64,000 nt of DNA, taken from assembly GCA_021732995.1 (NCBI GenBank), contig JAKFWA010000017.1, forward strand, positions 1-64,000, written 5' to 3'. Of this stretch, positions 17,448-27,043 are shown piece by piece. Made by a program: the position numbers and the translations under genes. The DNA is from Planctomycetaceae bacterium. GTDB lineage: Bacteria; Planctomycetota; Planctomycetia; Planctomycetales; Planctomycetaceae. Numbering within the stretch: the first letter of the stretch is position 1; each line of letters opens with the position of its first letter. The notes beneath the pieces are model-generated. The model made no database searches. It saw only the letters and a program-made list of their open reading frames with translations, and had not been told where the DNA came from.

Positions 17448-18230
17448 ATGAAGTTTACGGGACGAAATGCCCTCGTAACCGGAGCATCCAAGGGAATTGG
17501 CCGCGCGGTCGCGATTGAACTCGCACGCGCCGGCGCGAACGTCGGCATCAACTTTAACTCGGACAAAGCCGGTGCCGAGGAAGTCAAGCAGACCATTGAA
17601 GGCCTGGGCCAGAAGGCTCTGGTGCTGCAGGGCGACGTCTCCGACCAGTCATTCGTCGAAGGCATGGTGGAGAAAGTTGTCGCCGAATTCGGGAGCCTCG
17701 ATCTCTTCGTCTCCAACGCGGTCTACAGCGATCGCGAGCGGATGATCAAGGCGGACATGAAAGGCTTCCGCCGCACGATCGACGTCTCCATGTGGGGCGC
17801 GTTCTACGGTGTGCGAGCTTCCGCTCAGCAGATGGTGAAGCAGGGCAAGGGCGGAGCGATCACCGTCATCAGCTCCCCGCATGCGGTGATCCCGATCCCA
17901 ACGGCGATGGCTTATAACATGGCTAAGGCCGCGATCGATCACATGGCCCGCACGGCGGCGATCGAACTGGCGGAATACAAAATTCGAGTCAATGTCGTAC
18001 ATCCCGGCTGGATCGACACCCCCGGCGAGCGTAAGTTCTTTGACGACGAACAACTCGCCGCTGGCGCTCGCAAGATTCCCTGGGGCCGCATGGGAACGGC
18101 TGAAGAGATCGGCAAGTCAGTCGTCTATACGCTCAGCCCGGAAGCGGATTATATGACGGGCAGTACCTTGTTGATTGACGGTGGTATCAGCTTGCCCTGG
18201 TGGTCCAATCGCGACGCGGGCGGGCAGTAA
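17448..18230 (+). CDS. SDR family oxidoreductase
   Basis: 260 residues starting MKFTGRNALVTGASKGIGRAVA, with GGAG upstream. Classical short-chain dehydrogenase: TGASKGIG cofactor motif, SNAV (variant of NNAG), catalytic Ser in VISSPHA, YNMAK active site (Tyr and Lys), and HPGWIDTPGE. The C-terminal LLIDGGISLPWW is typical. An Asn-rich NFNSDKAG segment after the second strand suggests NADP preference, which is weak evidence. Substrate unknown; the family commonly reduces glucose-type sugars or 3-oxoacyl groups. Confidence 0.9.
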   Translation: MKFTGRNALVTGASKGIGRAVAIELARAGANVGINFNSDKAGAEEVKQTIEGLGQKALVLQGDVSDQSFVEGMVEKVVAEFGSLDLFVSNAVYSDRERMIKADMKGFRRTIDVSMWGAFYGVRASAQQMVKQGKGGAITVISSPHAVIPIPTAMAYNMAKAAIDHMARTAAIELAEYKIRVNVVHPGWIDTPGERKFFDDEQLAAGARKIPWGRMGTAEEIGKSVVYTLSPEADYMTGSTLLIDGGISLPWWSNRDAGGQ

Positions 18231-18311
18231 CCAGCGTACGTTTTCGATGTGGCCAGCCCTGACGGTTGGCCTCATCGAGTTTCGCGGGTTCCTTAGTGAA
18301 AGGATGGAGTC

Positions 18312-18983
18312 ATGCAGGCTCTTCGACAGATGGTGGCACTGACGGTTCTGGGCAGCCTGACGGGCGTTGCTTCCGCAGCGAACATTACGGGCGAATACCT
18401 CGAAGCGCGGACCTGCAATGTCTACACAGGCCCCTGCTTTGCGAACGCTGAAATGAGCCTCGCGGGCAAGGAAGCGGTCATGGCCTGGAAGGTCGACAAA
18501 GGCGAATGGAACAACGTAAAGCTCGATGGCCTGGCTGCGGCTGTGGTCGTGAAGGCTCAAGGGACGCTGGGTACCGACGGCGTCTTCCCGATGGATGCTG
18601 GCAAGATCAAGGCCGTGGTCCTGATCGATGAGAAAGCCAACGAAGCTCAACAGGCCGCGTTGCTGGCGTTCGTCAAAGAGACCGCCAAGGACTACACCAA
18701 GGACATTCTGGCGGTGAAGAACGTGTCGATCGAACTGAAGAACGATCACGTGGATCACGTCAGCCATTTCAAGGCGGGCGAGCTGGCAGAGATCAGCACT
18801 CGGAAGCTGAAGTCGACCGACTGCGTCTGCACGAATGAAACTGTCTTCTACCAGCCGCTGACGAAGGTCGAGAACACCAGCCCCGCGTATTCAACGCGTC
18901 TGGCGTATCAGGGCAACGATCTCGGCACGAAGTTCATCAACCGCGGCATCCGCAGCGCGTTCATGGCTACGTTCCGCAAGTAA
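18312..18983 (+). CDS. secreted DUF1326 protein
   Basis: 223 residues. Signal peptide MQALRQMVALTVLGSLTGVASA, then the DUF1326 hallmark ITGEYLEARTCNVYTGPCFAN with two Cys, followed by a beta-rich core (AVVVKAQGTLGTDGVFPMDAG, KAVVLIDEKANEAQQAALLAF) and a CVC motif near residue 177. Family function is unknown. AAAGGA lies before the ATG and a long hairpin follows the stop. It is 81 bases after the SDR gene on the same strand. Confidence 0.85.
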   Translation: MQALRQMVALTVLGSLTGVASAANITGEYLEARTCNVYTGPCFANAEMSLAGKEAVMAWKVDKGEWNNVKLDGLAAAVVVKAQGTLGTDGVFPMDAGKIKAVVLIDEKANEAQQAALLAFVKETAKDYTKDILAVKNVSIELKNDHVDHVSHFKAGELAEISTRKLKSTDCVCTNETVFYQPLTKVENTSPAYSTRLAYQGNDLGTKFINRGIRSAFMATFRK

Positions 18984-19006
18984 GCCCGCGCAGTTCAGAA
19001 ATACAA

Positions 19007-19067
19007 TGCCCCTTGATGCTTCTACCGGTTCGCCTTTCGGTGCCGCCGGGAGACGCATCAAGGGGCA
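19007..19067 (+). terminator. terminator hairpin after the DUF1326 gene
   Basis: Thirteen-base perfect stem TGCCCCTTGATGC (19007-19019) with GCATCAAGGGGCA (19055-19067) around a partly paired 35-base loop, then AAGTTGTTT. Confidence 0.75.
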
Positions 19068-19150
19068 AAGTTGTTTCAGGAGCAGTTATCGCCGTACTTC
19101 GTGGCGGATGCGTCTCGTGTCCGTCCCGGATGGTCTAAACACGAAATAAG

Positions 19151-19190
19151 CCGGACAACGTTGTCCGGCTGTCGGACAGGATTGTCCGAC
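19151..19190. repeat. palindromic repeats, GGACAAT family copy 3
   Basis: CCGGACAACGTTGTCCGG (19151-19168) is a perfect palindrome. It is followed by GTCGGACAGGATTGTCCGAC (19171-19190), a second near-perfect one. Related to 1491-1557 and 4802-4869, and directly next to a family A repeat. Confidence 0.75.
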
Positions 19191-19209
19191 CTGCAAACCC
19201 GGATGAATC

Positions 19210-19407
19210 GCCAGGAGCCTGTCTGAGTCGTCGTAGGTTGGGATTCCATCCCGACCAGCAGCGGGTACGAGGTCGGCAATCGGCAACAAGACACATCGTC
19301 CAAGACCAGTCAGCAGGCTCTGAATTGCTTGCTTCCTTGAGGGACGTAAGTCGCCGGACTCGGAGACTGGTCGAGAAGGATTCTCAACCTACTCGGACGC
19401 ACTCCTA
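19210..19407. repeat. about 200-base interspersed repeat, family A copy 2
   Basis: Closely similar over its whole length to 13601-13800. It also ends at a minus-strand stop codon (CTA at 19405-19407), here that of the calcium-binding repeat protein. Confidence 0.9.
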
Positions 19408-20733
19408 GATCGCGTTGATCCAGTCGAAGTTCAAGCTCAGCACGTTCATGATTTCGGCAGCCGGGGTCACGACTGTGTTGCCAGCTTCGAAGCCGGTGCC
19501 GTTGCCGCCGGTCACGGTGTCAGCTCCGTCCTGACCGTAGACGGTGTCGATCCCCAGGCCGCCCACGACGAGATCGTTCTGCTCGCCGCCGTAGAGTTGA
19601 TCATCGCCATCGCCGCCGATCAGCGAGTCGTCGCCCGAACCACCCAGCAGGCGATCATTGCCGGTGTAGCCGGACAATGCGTCGTTACCCAGTCCGCCGT
19701 TCAACGAGTCGTTGCCGTCGCCGCCGTTGAGTGTGTCGTCGCCATTGCTGCCCGACAGAAAATCATTGCCGATGCCGCCGCGAAGGATGTCGTCTCCGTC
19801 ATTGCCTTCGAGGACATCGTTGCCACCGTATCCCTGCAGCAAATCGTTGCCGTCCAGTCCCAGCAATGAATCCGCCGCGGGACCTCCCAGCAGAGTGTCA
19901 TCCGCCGGTCCGCCGATCAGAGTCGCGCTGCCGGTAAATGCTGTGGCGTTCAAGACGACGTTGGTGCCGGAACTCCGCAGCGACGCCGCTTCAATCTCTT
20001 TCAGGACGTCAGTTCCCAAGCCGAGCAGCCGCGTATCGGAAATGGTCAGACTGACCTCGCCGTTCACTTCCTGCACGACATCAACGCCAGCGCCGCCGTT
20101 GAGCACATCATCGCCGACATCACCTGACACAGTGTCGCCGCTGCCGCCCTGGCCCTGCACGAAATCGTTCCCGTCGTTGCCGTTCAGGAAGTCAGCTCCG
20201 GCTCCACCCATCAGCGTGTCGCTGTCGCTGCCGCCGAACAGCCGGTCGTTCCCCATGCCGCCGGACAGGATGTCATTGCCGTCGAAGCCGAACAGCGAGT
20301 CGTTCCCGTCGCCACCATCCAGGTAGTCGGTGCCTTCGGCGCTGAAGATGGTGTCGTCGCCGCCGTTGCCGTAGCAGCTATCCGCCAGGAACTGGTGAAA
20401 GTGGTACTGAGTGAGATTGATCAGGTCGATGAAGTCGTTCCCCGCGCTGCCGTTCACAATCAGATGACGCAGCGTTTGCGGATGAATCGTGTCTCCGATC
20501 GGTTGTTCCTGATCGTTGATCAGAATCTGGAGCTTGGTGTCCAGGTCTTGAAATTTTAGGTGGGCCGGAACCTCTAGGGTGATCTCCAGGAGACCTGTCG
20601 CGGCGTTGAAGGTAATGGCCGGAACGATCCGTTTTTCCAAGGGCTCCACCCCAGCCAGGCGCGCCGCTGATGGACGACCGGGGCGTGATTGAAAACAACT
20701 GTTCTGAAAGAAAATGTGCCGCATCGTACTCAT
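19405..20733 (-). CDS. surface protein with hemolysin-type calcium-binding repeats
   Basis: 442 residues. The N-terminus holds RLAGVEPLEKRIVPAITFN, the LE-K/D-R-VPA type motif at the start of many large planctomycete exported proteins. Residues about 120-220 and 275-420 are arrays of GGxGNDxLxG nonapeptides, which form calcium-binding beta-rolls in RTX proteins. A break at about 215-270 (VQEVNGEVSLTISDTRLLGLG) looks like a small separate beta domain. Probably exported and Ca-dependent in folding. No adjacent type I secretion genes are seen. The C-terminus is SLNFDWINAI and the stop lies inside repeat family A. Confidence 0.88.
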   Translation of the reverse strand: MSTMRHIFFQNSCFQSRPGRPSAARLAGVEPLEKRIVPAITFNAATGLLEITLEVPAHLKFQDLDTKLQILINDQEQPIGDTIHPQTLRHLIVNGSAGNDFIDLINLTQYHFHQFLADSCYGNGGDDTIFSAEGTDYLDGGDGNDSLFGFDGNDILSGGMGNDRLFGGSDSDTLMGGAGADFLNGNDGNDFVQGQGGSGDTVSGDVGDDVLNGGAGVDVVQEVNGEVSLTISDTRLLGLGTDVLKEIEAASLRSSGTNVVLNATAFTGSATLIGGPADDTLLGGPAADSLLGLDGNDLLQGYGGNDVLEGNDGDDILRGGIGNDFLSGSNGDDTLNGGDGNDSLNGGLGNDALSGYTGNDRLLGGSGDDSLIGGDGDDQLYGGEQNDLVVGGLGIDTVYGQDGADTVTGGNGTGFEAGNTVVTPAAEIMNVLSLNFDWINAI

Positions 20734-21028
20734 TCGCCAGAAGTGGATTCGCCCGAAAAGCGGGATGCCTCACTCTTGCGCCCGGGGCGAGGTCTCTCCA
20801 CTCTGAAATCTTGCAGAGAAAGCGGCTGGCTAAAGCTCGTCGAGGATTGGCATGTGCGTCGCGACGACCGGACTGGCGCGAGAAATCCCACCCGGCAGGC
20901 GGGGAGGCCAGTCGGGAACTCATCTTGACCCTCTGGACCGAATCCCGAGAATGCCGACGCTCCACAGGCCAGGGATCGGCCTGAGATCACTGCATCGTGC
21001 AGCGACATGAACAGGGAGGTTCATCCGT

Positions 21029-22531
21029 ATGGCGTCGCGATTGCCACCATTGCCGCATCAGGTCAGCTTGCATCGGCTGTTTCCGCGCGCCAGTTTCGTG
21101 GGCTGCGGAGATATTGTCGCCACTGATGCGACTGAAGACAGCCGCCTGGGTGCTCCCCGATCCGTGTTTGCAGCAATTCCCGGCACACGCTGCGACGGCA
21201 CACATTTCATTGCGGATGCTTTGCAGCGCGGTTGCCATGCCATTCTCACGGAAAAACCGCTGGCTTCAGTGTCCGTTCCACAGTGCATCGTCCCGGATGT
21301 GCGTGTGGCGTATGCCAAGCTGTGCGACGCGGTCGTCGGCTATCCCGCGCGACAATTGCGTATCGCCGGAGTGACCGGCACCAACGGCAAAACAACGACT
21401 GCGTGGCTGATTCGAGCCATCCTGCAGTCGGTAGGACGCCGCTGCGGCCTGCTGGGAACAGTCGAATACTCTGACGGAGTCGATTCAGAAGAAGCATCGC
21501 TGACGACACCGGATTCGCGGCGCTTCGCTCACTGGTTCCGCCGGATGGTGGACCACAACTGCTCACATGCGGCGATCGAAGTTTCCAGTCACGCTTTGCA
21601 TCAGGGACGCATTGCGGGCACGCGCATGAGTGTCGCCGTGCTGACCAATATCACTCAGGATCATTTTGATTATCACGGCACGTTCGAGAACTACGTGGCC
21701 GCGAAATTGCGGATGATTGATTACGTCATTCCTGAGGGAGTGGTGATCCTCAACGCGGACGATCCGAGCCATGCGAAGTTTCTCACGAAAGCGCAGGGCA
21801 ATGGTTTGCGCTGCATCACCTATGGGCTCAACCCGACTGCGGATGCGTGCATTTCGCTGCTGGACGAGTCGCTCGACGGCACCCGTTTTGAACTTTCGCT
21901 GAACGGGAAAAGCCTTGAAATTCAACTGCCGCTGCCTGCTCGGCACAACGTATCTAATGCTGTCGCCGCGGCATTGGCAGCGATGCACTACGGAGTTACG
22001 CCTGAGCAGATTCAACGTGCTCTGAACGCGGCGCCGTCAGTGCCGGGACGACTTGAACGAGTGGATTGCGGGCAACCCTTTCATGTGTTCGTCGACTACG
22101 CGCATACGGACGACGCGATTCGTCGCGTGCTGGAATGCCTGAAATCACGGACGACGGGACGAGTGATCTGCGTCTTTGGAGCCGGTGGCGACCGAGATCG
22201 CACCAAGCGACCGAAGATGGCTCTAGCCGCTTCGGCTGCGGATCTGGTGGTCGTCACCAGCGACAATCCGCGCACCGAGCAACCGCTGTCGATCATCGAA
22301 GAGATCGTCGCGGGTATTCCGCGCGGCACTCAGTTCCATGTCGATGCGGACCGTCGGCGAGCGATCGAATGGGCCCTGCGGGAAGCTCGACCGAGCGACT
22401 GCGTGCTGATCGCCGGCAAGGGACACGAGACCTACCAGATCATCGGTGCTGAAAAGCTGCCGTTTGATGATCGGCAGGCGGTCCGCGACGTGCTGCAGAA
22501 GTCGGCCGATCCGCGACCGATAACGACCTAA
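21029..22531 (+). CDS. murE: UDP-MurNAc-tripeptide synthetase, meso-DAP adding
   Basis: 500 residues with GGGAGG 9 bases before the ATG. It adds the third residue of the peptidoglycan stem in the cytoplasm. Signatures: ATP site GVTGTNGKTTTAWL, LTTPDS, AIEVSSHALHQGR, LTNITQDHFDYHGTFENYVAAK, ARHNVSNAVAA, FVDYAHTDDAI and FGAGGDRDRTKRP. The motif SDNPRTEQP is the meso-DAP-specific DNPR box, as opposed to the lysine type. It is the first of three peptidoglycan genes in a row (murE-murF-mraY) with 43 bases before murF. Confidence 0.97.
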   Translation: MASRLPPLPHQVSLHRLFPRASFVGCGDIVATDATEDSRLGAPRSVFAAIPGTRCDGTHFIADALQRGCHAILTEKPLASVSVPQCIVPDVRVAYAKLCDAVVGYPARQLRIAGVTGTNGKTTTAWLIRAILQSVGRRCGLLGTVEYSDGVDSEEASLTTPDSRRFAHWFRRMVDHNCSHAAIEVSSHALHQGRIAGTRMSVAVLTNITQDHFDYHGTFENYVAAKLRMIDYVIPEGVVILNADDPSHAKFLTKAQGNGLRCITYGLNPTADACISLLDESLDGTRFELSLNGKSLEIQLPLPARHNVSNAVAAALAAMHYGVTPEQIQRALNAAPSVPGRLERVDCGQPFHVFVDYAHTDDAIRRVLECLKSRTTGRVICVFGAGGDRDRTKRPKMALAASAADLVVVTSDNPRTEQPLSIIEEIVAGIPRGTQFHVDADRRRAIEWALREARPSDCVLIAGKGHETYQIIGAEKLPFDDRQAVRDVLQKSADPRPITT

Positions 22532-22574
22532 CAACTGTGACGCGCTCTTCACTGCCTCAGAGATTCAAAACCCC

Positions 22575-23966
22575 ATGCCCTTCAACCTCTCAGAGATTAC
22601 GACTGCGACTCAAGGTCACCTGCTGAACGCTGATCAGCAGGACTCACAACCGTTGCGCATCGAGACAGACTCGCGTCGCATCTCGGGACCATGCATCTTC
22701 TGGGCTCTGCGCGGCGAACAATTCGACGGACACGAATTCATCAGTGCCGCCGTGAAAGCTGGCGCGGTCGCCTGCGTGGTCGAAGACAGTCATCAATCAC
22801 ACGTTCCGCAGGACACGCCGTGCGTCGTCGTCGCTGACAGCACGCTGGCGCTGGCCGATCTGGCCCGCTGGCATCGCAGCCGACTGAAGGTGAAGGTTGT
22901 CGGCATCACTGGCAGCTTCGGCAAAACGACGACTCGCGAGATGGTGGCCGCGGCTCTGTCCGCTCGCCTGCGAGTCTTCCAGTCGAAAAAGAATTTTAAT
23001 AACCACATTGGCCTGCCGTTGTGCCTGCTGGAACTCACCGACGACTACGACGTCGCGGTGCTGGAACTCGGGGCTTCCGGAGTGGGCGAGATCGAAGGCC
23101 TGTGCGAGATCGCGAAGCCGGATCTGGGCATCATCACGGGTATTGGCCGGGCTCACAGCAAGGGCTTCGGCGGTATCGAAAAGACAACAGTTGCCAAGGG
23201 TGAACTGGCGGCGGCTCTGCCCACTTCCGGTCGCCTGTTCCTGACCAGCAGTGAACCTCGTCATGGGCAACTGGCTGGATTGGCCCGCTGCCCGGTGACG
23301 TTCGTGGGCACTCAGATCAGTGACGATGTCTATGCGTCGCATGTTTCGATGCGCGGGGCTCGGCTGCTGATCGTCGTCGACAGCCATGAATACACAGTCA
23401 GCGTCGCCGGTCCGCACTTCACACGCAATGTGCTGCTGGCGATCGCGGTCGCTCGTGAATTGGGGCTTAGCCCGGATGAGATCTCGCAGGGATTGTCTGA
23501 CTTCCAGCCGGCGCCGGGGCGATGTCAGGTGCGGGATCTCGGTGCCTGGACCGTCATTGATGACACCTACAACGCCAGTCCGGAAGCGATGGTCGCGGCC
23601 TGTCAGGCGCTCGGTCGCTGGCCGACCGAGGGGCATCGTATTCTGGTCTGTGGCGACATGCTGGAACTCGGAACTGATTCATTGTCGGGGCATCAGGACG
23701 TCGGCATCGCGGCTGTGGAAGCCGGGGTGGATGTCGTCCTCAGCTATGGCATGCTGGCTCGCACGGTGGTCGAGACAGCGTTGTCAGCGGGACTGTTGCC
23801 TGAGAACGCCGGCAGCTTCACCGATCTGGACGAACTCTTGGAGCGGCTGAAGAGTGAATTGCATCTGGGCGATGTGGTGCTGGTGAAAGGTTCGCGTTCG
23901 ATGCGCATGGAACGCGTGGTCGACTGGTTGGTCAATGAAGCCGAAGTCATGCGAGTAGATGTGTGA
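22575..23966 (+). CDS. murF: UDP-MurNAc-tripeptide:D-Ala-D-Ala ligase
   Basis: 463 residues. It joins D-Ala-D-Ala to the UDP-MurNAc-tripeptide. Signatures: DSRRISGPCIFWALRGEQFDGHEF, VVGITGSFGKTTTREM (P-loop with an SFGKTT variant), SKKNFNNHIGLPL, LELGASGVGEIE, ITGIGRAHSKGFG, IDDTYNASPEAM and LVCGDMLELG. It follows murE closely and precedes mraY. About 235 bases with a strong hairpin separate it from mraY. Confidence 0.97.
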   Translation: MPFNLSEITTATQGHLLNADQQDSQPLRIETDSRRISGPCIFWALRGEQFDGHEFISAAVKAGAVACVVEDSHQSHVPQDTPCVVVADSTLALADLARWHRSRLKVKVVGITGSFGKTTTREMVAAALSARLRVFQSKKNFNNHIGLPLCLLELTDDYDVAVLELGASGVGEIEGLCEIAKPDLGIITGIGRAHSKGFGGIEKTTVAKGELAAALPTSGRLFLTSSEPRHGQLAGLARCPVTFVGTQISDDVYASHVSMRGARLLIVVDSHEYTVSVAGPHFTRNVLLAIAVARELGLSPDEISQGLSDFQPAPGRCQVRDLGAWTVIDDTYNASPEAMVAACQALGRWPTEGHRILVCGDMLELGTDSLSGHQDVGIAAVEAGVDVVLSYGMLARTVVETALSAGLLPENAGSFTDLDELLERLKSELHLGDVVLVKGSRSMRMERVVDWLVNEAEVMRVDV

Positions 23967-24107
23967 ACTTGTTGCGTCGTTGTCTGTGTGCGAAGGATTT
24001 GCGGGAATCCCTGGCGCAGTGTCCGGCGGAATCGGACACGAGCAATGGTTATGGGACTGATCTGATGGGTCCGATCACACCGTAATCGCTCGACAGACAA
24101 AAGCGGC

Positions 24108-24138
24108 CCGGGTGTCGAGGAACGTCCTCGACACCCGG
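24108..24138 (+). terminator. hairpin between murF and mraY
   Basis: Fourteen-base perfect stem (24108-24121 with 24125-24138) around loop ACG, core GGTGTCGAGGA/TCCTCGACACC, followed by CGTCGTTTTC. A plausible terminator, though it stands within a functional gene series. Confidence 0.65.
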
Positions 24139-24200
24139 CGTCGTTTTCATCGCGAGCAACGCGGATTCGTGCTGCGGCACACAAGAAGGAACTTGGCTCG

Positions 24201-25301
24201 ATGCTGCTGTGGCTCTTGAAGAACTTCGGAACGTCACTCGAACGCATGGAACTGGTTGCCGGTGACTCGCGCATCTATCTCACCGCCCGCATCGCGCTCG
24301 CCAGTCTGACGTCGTTCGTACTCGCCCTGTTGCTGGGGCCGGTGGTGATCAAGTGGCTCAAAAAGCGTTTCACCGAACGCATCGCCAGCGATTCTGAAAA
24401 ACTCAACGAACTGCACGCGGGCAAGAAGTCGACGCCCACGATGGGCGGCCTTTTCATCTGTGCCGCGATTCTGGCTGCGTCCCTGCTGTGGGGGAATCTT
24501 ACCAACCCCTATCTCATTACATCCGTTGGCACGGTCGTGACCTTCTGTCTGCTCGGTGCCTGGGACGACTGGATCAAGCTCAGCACGAAGCGCAATGGTC
24601 TGTCCGCGCGACAGAAGTTTGCCGTGCAAGTGCTGCTCGGTCTGGGCTTTTCCATTGGCCTGTATGTCGTGCATGCCAGCAAGCCTGATGGGCTGTCGCT
24701 CGTCTTTCCGATTGGTGACTGGAAGATTCCGCTGGGTATCGGCTTCGTGGGCTGGGCGACCCTGGTCATGGTCGGCAGTTCCAACGGCGTGAACCTTACC
24801 GACGGTCTTGATGGGCTGGCGGCCGGTTGCATGATCTTCGCTGGATCAGCTTTCACCGCGCTGTGTTATCTGGCGGGTCACAAGACAATGTCCGCCTACT
24901 TGAGCATTCCGCACTTCGAAGGCTGCGGCGAGATGGCCGTTGTCATGGCTGCAATGGTCGGCGCGATGCTCGGATTTCTGTGGTTCAACTGCTACCCCGC
25001 GCAAGTCTTCATGGGCGACGCGGGTTCTCTGCCGCTCGGAGCGTTGCTGGGTCTGGGAGCACTCGCGACTCGGCAGGAGATTCTGCTGGTCATTGTGGGC
25101 GGCATCTTCGTCGTTGAGACGCTGAGCGTCATGCTGCAGGTGGGCTGGTTCAAGGCGACTCGCCGCCGCGTCCTCGCCTGCAGTCCCCTGCACAATCATT
25201 ACCTCTTCACCGGCCATCACGAGATCAAGATCGTGGTGCGCTTCTGGATCGTGTCGGCGCTGCTCGCGCTGGCCGCTCTGGCCAGTTTGAAGATTCGGTA
25301 G
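24201..25301 (+). CDS. mraY: phospho-MurNAc-pentapeptide transferase
   Basis: 366 residues, integral membrane enzyme that makes lipid I from UDP-MurNAc-pentapeptide and undecaprenyl phosphate. Signatures: [70 protein letters not shown], and the His segment [14 protein letters not shown]. About ten membrane helices. AGAAGGA lies upstream of the ATG. Last of the three wall genes in this block. Confidence 0.97.
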   Translation: MLLWLLKNFGTSLERMELVAGDSRIYLTARIALASLTSFVLALLLGPVVIKWLKKRFTERIASDSEKLNELHAGKKSTPTMGGLFICAAILAASLLWGNLTNPYLITSVGTVVTFCLLGAWDDWIKLSTKRNGLSARQKFAVQVLLGLGFSIGLYVVHASKPDGLSLVFPIGDWKIPLGIGFVGWATLVMVGSSNGVNLTDGLDGLAAGCMIFAGSAFTALCYLAGHKTMSAYLSIPHFEGCGEMAVVMAAMVGAMLGFLWFNCYPAQVFMGDAGSLPLGALLGLGALATRQEILLVIVGGIFVVETLSVMLQVGWFKATRRRVLACSPLHNHYLFTGHHEIKIVVRFWIVSALLALAALASLKIR

Positions 25302-25361
25302 CGATCGCGAGTGGTCGGGATTAGTTTCCGCGCCGCGAGACTCGCTTGAGCCCAGCGGATT

Positions 25362-25519
25362 TCCCGCAGAGGCGCAGAGTTCGCAGAGACGTGGAGAGCC
25401 GAAGGATCAGCAGTACCGCGACCGTGAGGGAGCGGCCTGCGCTGCGACCCGAAAGGCCGCTTCCTCACGGTCGCGGTACTAACGGACTCTGTCTCTGTGA
25501 GCTCTGCGCCTCTGCGGGA
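25362..25519. repeat. large nested inverted repeat between mraY and pyrC
   Basis: Outer arms 25362-25389 and 25492-25519 (start TCCCGCAGAGGCGCAGAG) are reverse complements at about 26 of 28 positions. Inner arms 25412-25438 and 25454-25480 (start AGTACCGCGACCGTGAGG) match at 26 of 27. The whole could fold into a long two-step cruciform. No coding potential. Confidence 0.9.
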
Positions 25520-25565
25520 GATTCTTCCCCACTGATTCTGCTTCGACAGACGAAAGCCGCGTTGC

Positions 25566-26891
25566 ATGCGTACCTTGATTCGTAATGCCCAGTGCGTGTT
25601 GCCCACCGGGATTCATAAGACGGATGTGCTCGTAGAAGACTCGAAGATCGTCGGCGTCGATGCGGCGCTCGGGACACGGGCTGATGAAGTCATCGACGCG
25701 ACGGGTTTGCATCTGATTCCCGGAGTCATCGACGATCAGGTTCACTTTCGAGATCCCGGCCTGACTCACAAAGAGGACCTGCACACCGGTAGTCTGGCCT
25801 GCGCGAAGGGCGGCGTGACAACGTTCCTCGAAATGCCCAACACGAAGCCGCCCGCGATTACTCAGGCGCTGCTGGAAGAGAAGCTAGCCATCGCCGCATC
25901 GAAGAGTGTCGTTAACTACGGCTTCTACATCGGAGCGACGCCGAAGAACGTGGATGTGCTGAAGGCCGCGCATCGCACTCCGGGCATCAAGATTTTTATC
26001 GGTTCCAGCACTGGTGATTTGTTGGTCGATGAGCAGGAAGCTCTGGAAACAATCTTTGCCGGGAGCACGTTGCCCGTCTGTGCTCACTGCGAAGATGAGA
26101 CCACAGTCAAAGCCAACACCACGCGGCTGAACGGTGGCAGCACCTACGCCGAGCATTCGCAGATTCGCGATCACGCGGCCGCCTATATCGCCACGAAGCG
26201 GGCGATTGATCTCGCGAAACGTCACAACCACCGCTTCCACGTGCTGCATGTGTCGACGGGCCGGGAGCTGGAGTTGCTGCGAGATCACGGTGGGCTCATT
26301 ACCGCTGAAGTCTGCCCGCATCATCTGTTCTTCAACATCGACGACTACGCGCGGCTGAAGTCGCTTGTGCAGATGAATCCATCCATCAAGACGGCCGAAG
26401 ACAACGCCCAGTTGTGGCAAGGGCTGCTGGATGGACTGATTCAAGTCGTCGCGACTGACCACGCGCCACACACGCTGGAAGAGAAAGCTCAACCGTATCC
26501 GAAGTCACCTTCGGGACTGCCTGCTGTGGAGAATTCACTGGCTCTGATGCTGAATCAGGTGAACCTCGGGCTTTGTTCGCTGGAGCAAGTCGTCAGTTGG
26601 ATGTGCGATGCTCCGGCCCGCGTCTGGGACATCGTCGACAAGGGCCGGATTGAAGTCGGCTACGACGCCGATCTGGTGCTCGTTGACATGCAGCGTGAAG
26701 CCACTATTCGCAATGCCGACCAGCTCACCAAGAGCGGCTGGAGCCCGTGGGACGGCGTCACTCTGCGCGGCTGGCCAGTGCGAACTTTCGTCATGGGGCG
26801 AACTGCATTTGCCGACGGTCGCGTGAACCGCGAACATCGTGGCGAGGAAGCTCGCTACGATCACGCTCGCGGCGGCTTCTGGGCGACGTAA
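25566..26891 (+). CDS. pyrC: dihydroorotase
   Basis: 441 residues. It closes carbamoyl aspartate to dihydroorotate in pyrimidine synthesis. Class I dihydroorotase-like amidohydrolase: [22 protein letters not shown] (metal ligands HFR; DxHxR-type with Q-V-H), [55 protein letters not shown] and the tail segment [22 protein letters not shown]. Allantoinase is the main alternative, but MNPSIK and the SPWDG tail are typical of dihydroorotase. Confidence 0.92.
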   Translation: MRTLIRNAQCVLPTGIHKTDVLVEDSKIVGVDAALGTRADEVIDATGLHLIPGVIDDQVHFRDPGLTHKEDLHTGSLACAKGGVTTFLEMPNTKPPAITQALLEEKLAIAASKSVVNYGFYIGATPKNVDVLKAAHRTPGIKIFIGSSTGDLLVDEQEALETIFAGSTLPVCAHCEDETTVKANTTRLNGGSTYAEHSQIRDHAAAYIATKRAIDLAKRHNHRFHVLHVSTGRELELLRDHGGLITAEVCPHHLFFNIDDYARLKSLVQMNPSIKTAEDNAQLWQGLLDGLIQVVATDHAPHTLEEKAQPYPKSPSGLPAVENSLALMLNQVNLGLCSLEQVVSWMCDAPARVWDIVDKGRIEVGYDADLVLVDMQREATIRNADQLTKSGWSPWDGVTLRGWPVRTFVMGRTAFADGRVNREHRGEEARYDHARGGFWAT

Positions 26892-27043
26892 CTTTTCGAC
26901 GTTTGTCGCTCTGCGTTCGCGAATCCTCAGTTGCCGTTCATTCGATCGACCGGCAACTCGGGTGCGCGGTCCGTGATCAGACATCCGCAATTGGCGGCTG
27001 AGTTGCTCACACTGTTTGTCTCCAGTTCTCAGGTCAGGTTTGC

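Noticed and set aside
13601-19407. CRISPR array or IS element
   Set aside because: Repeats are dispersed, not regularly spaced with unique spacers, and no transposase or cas gene is present.
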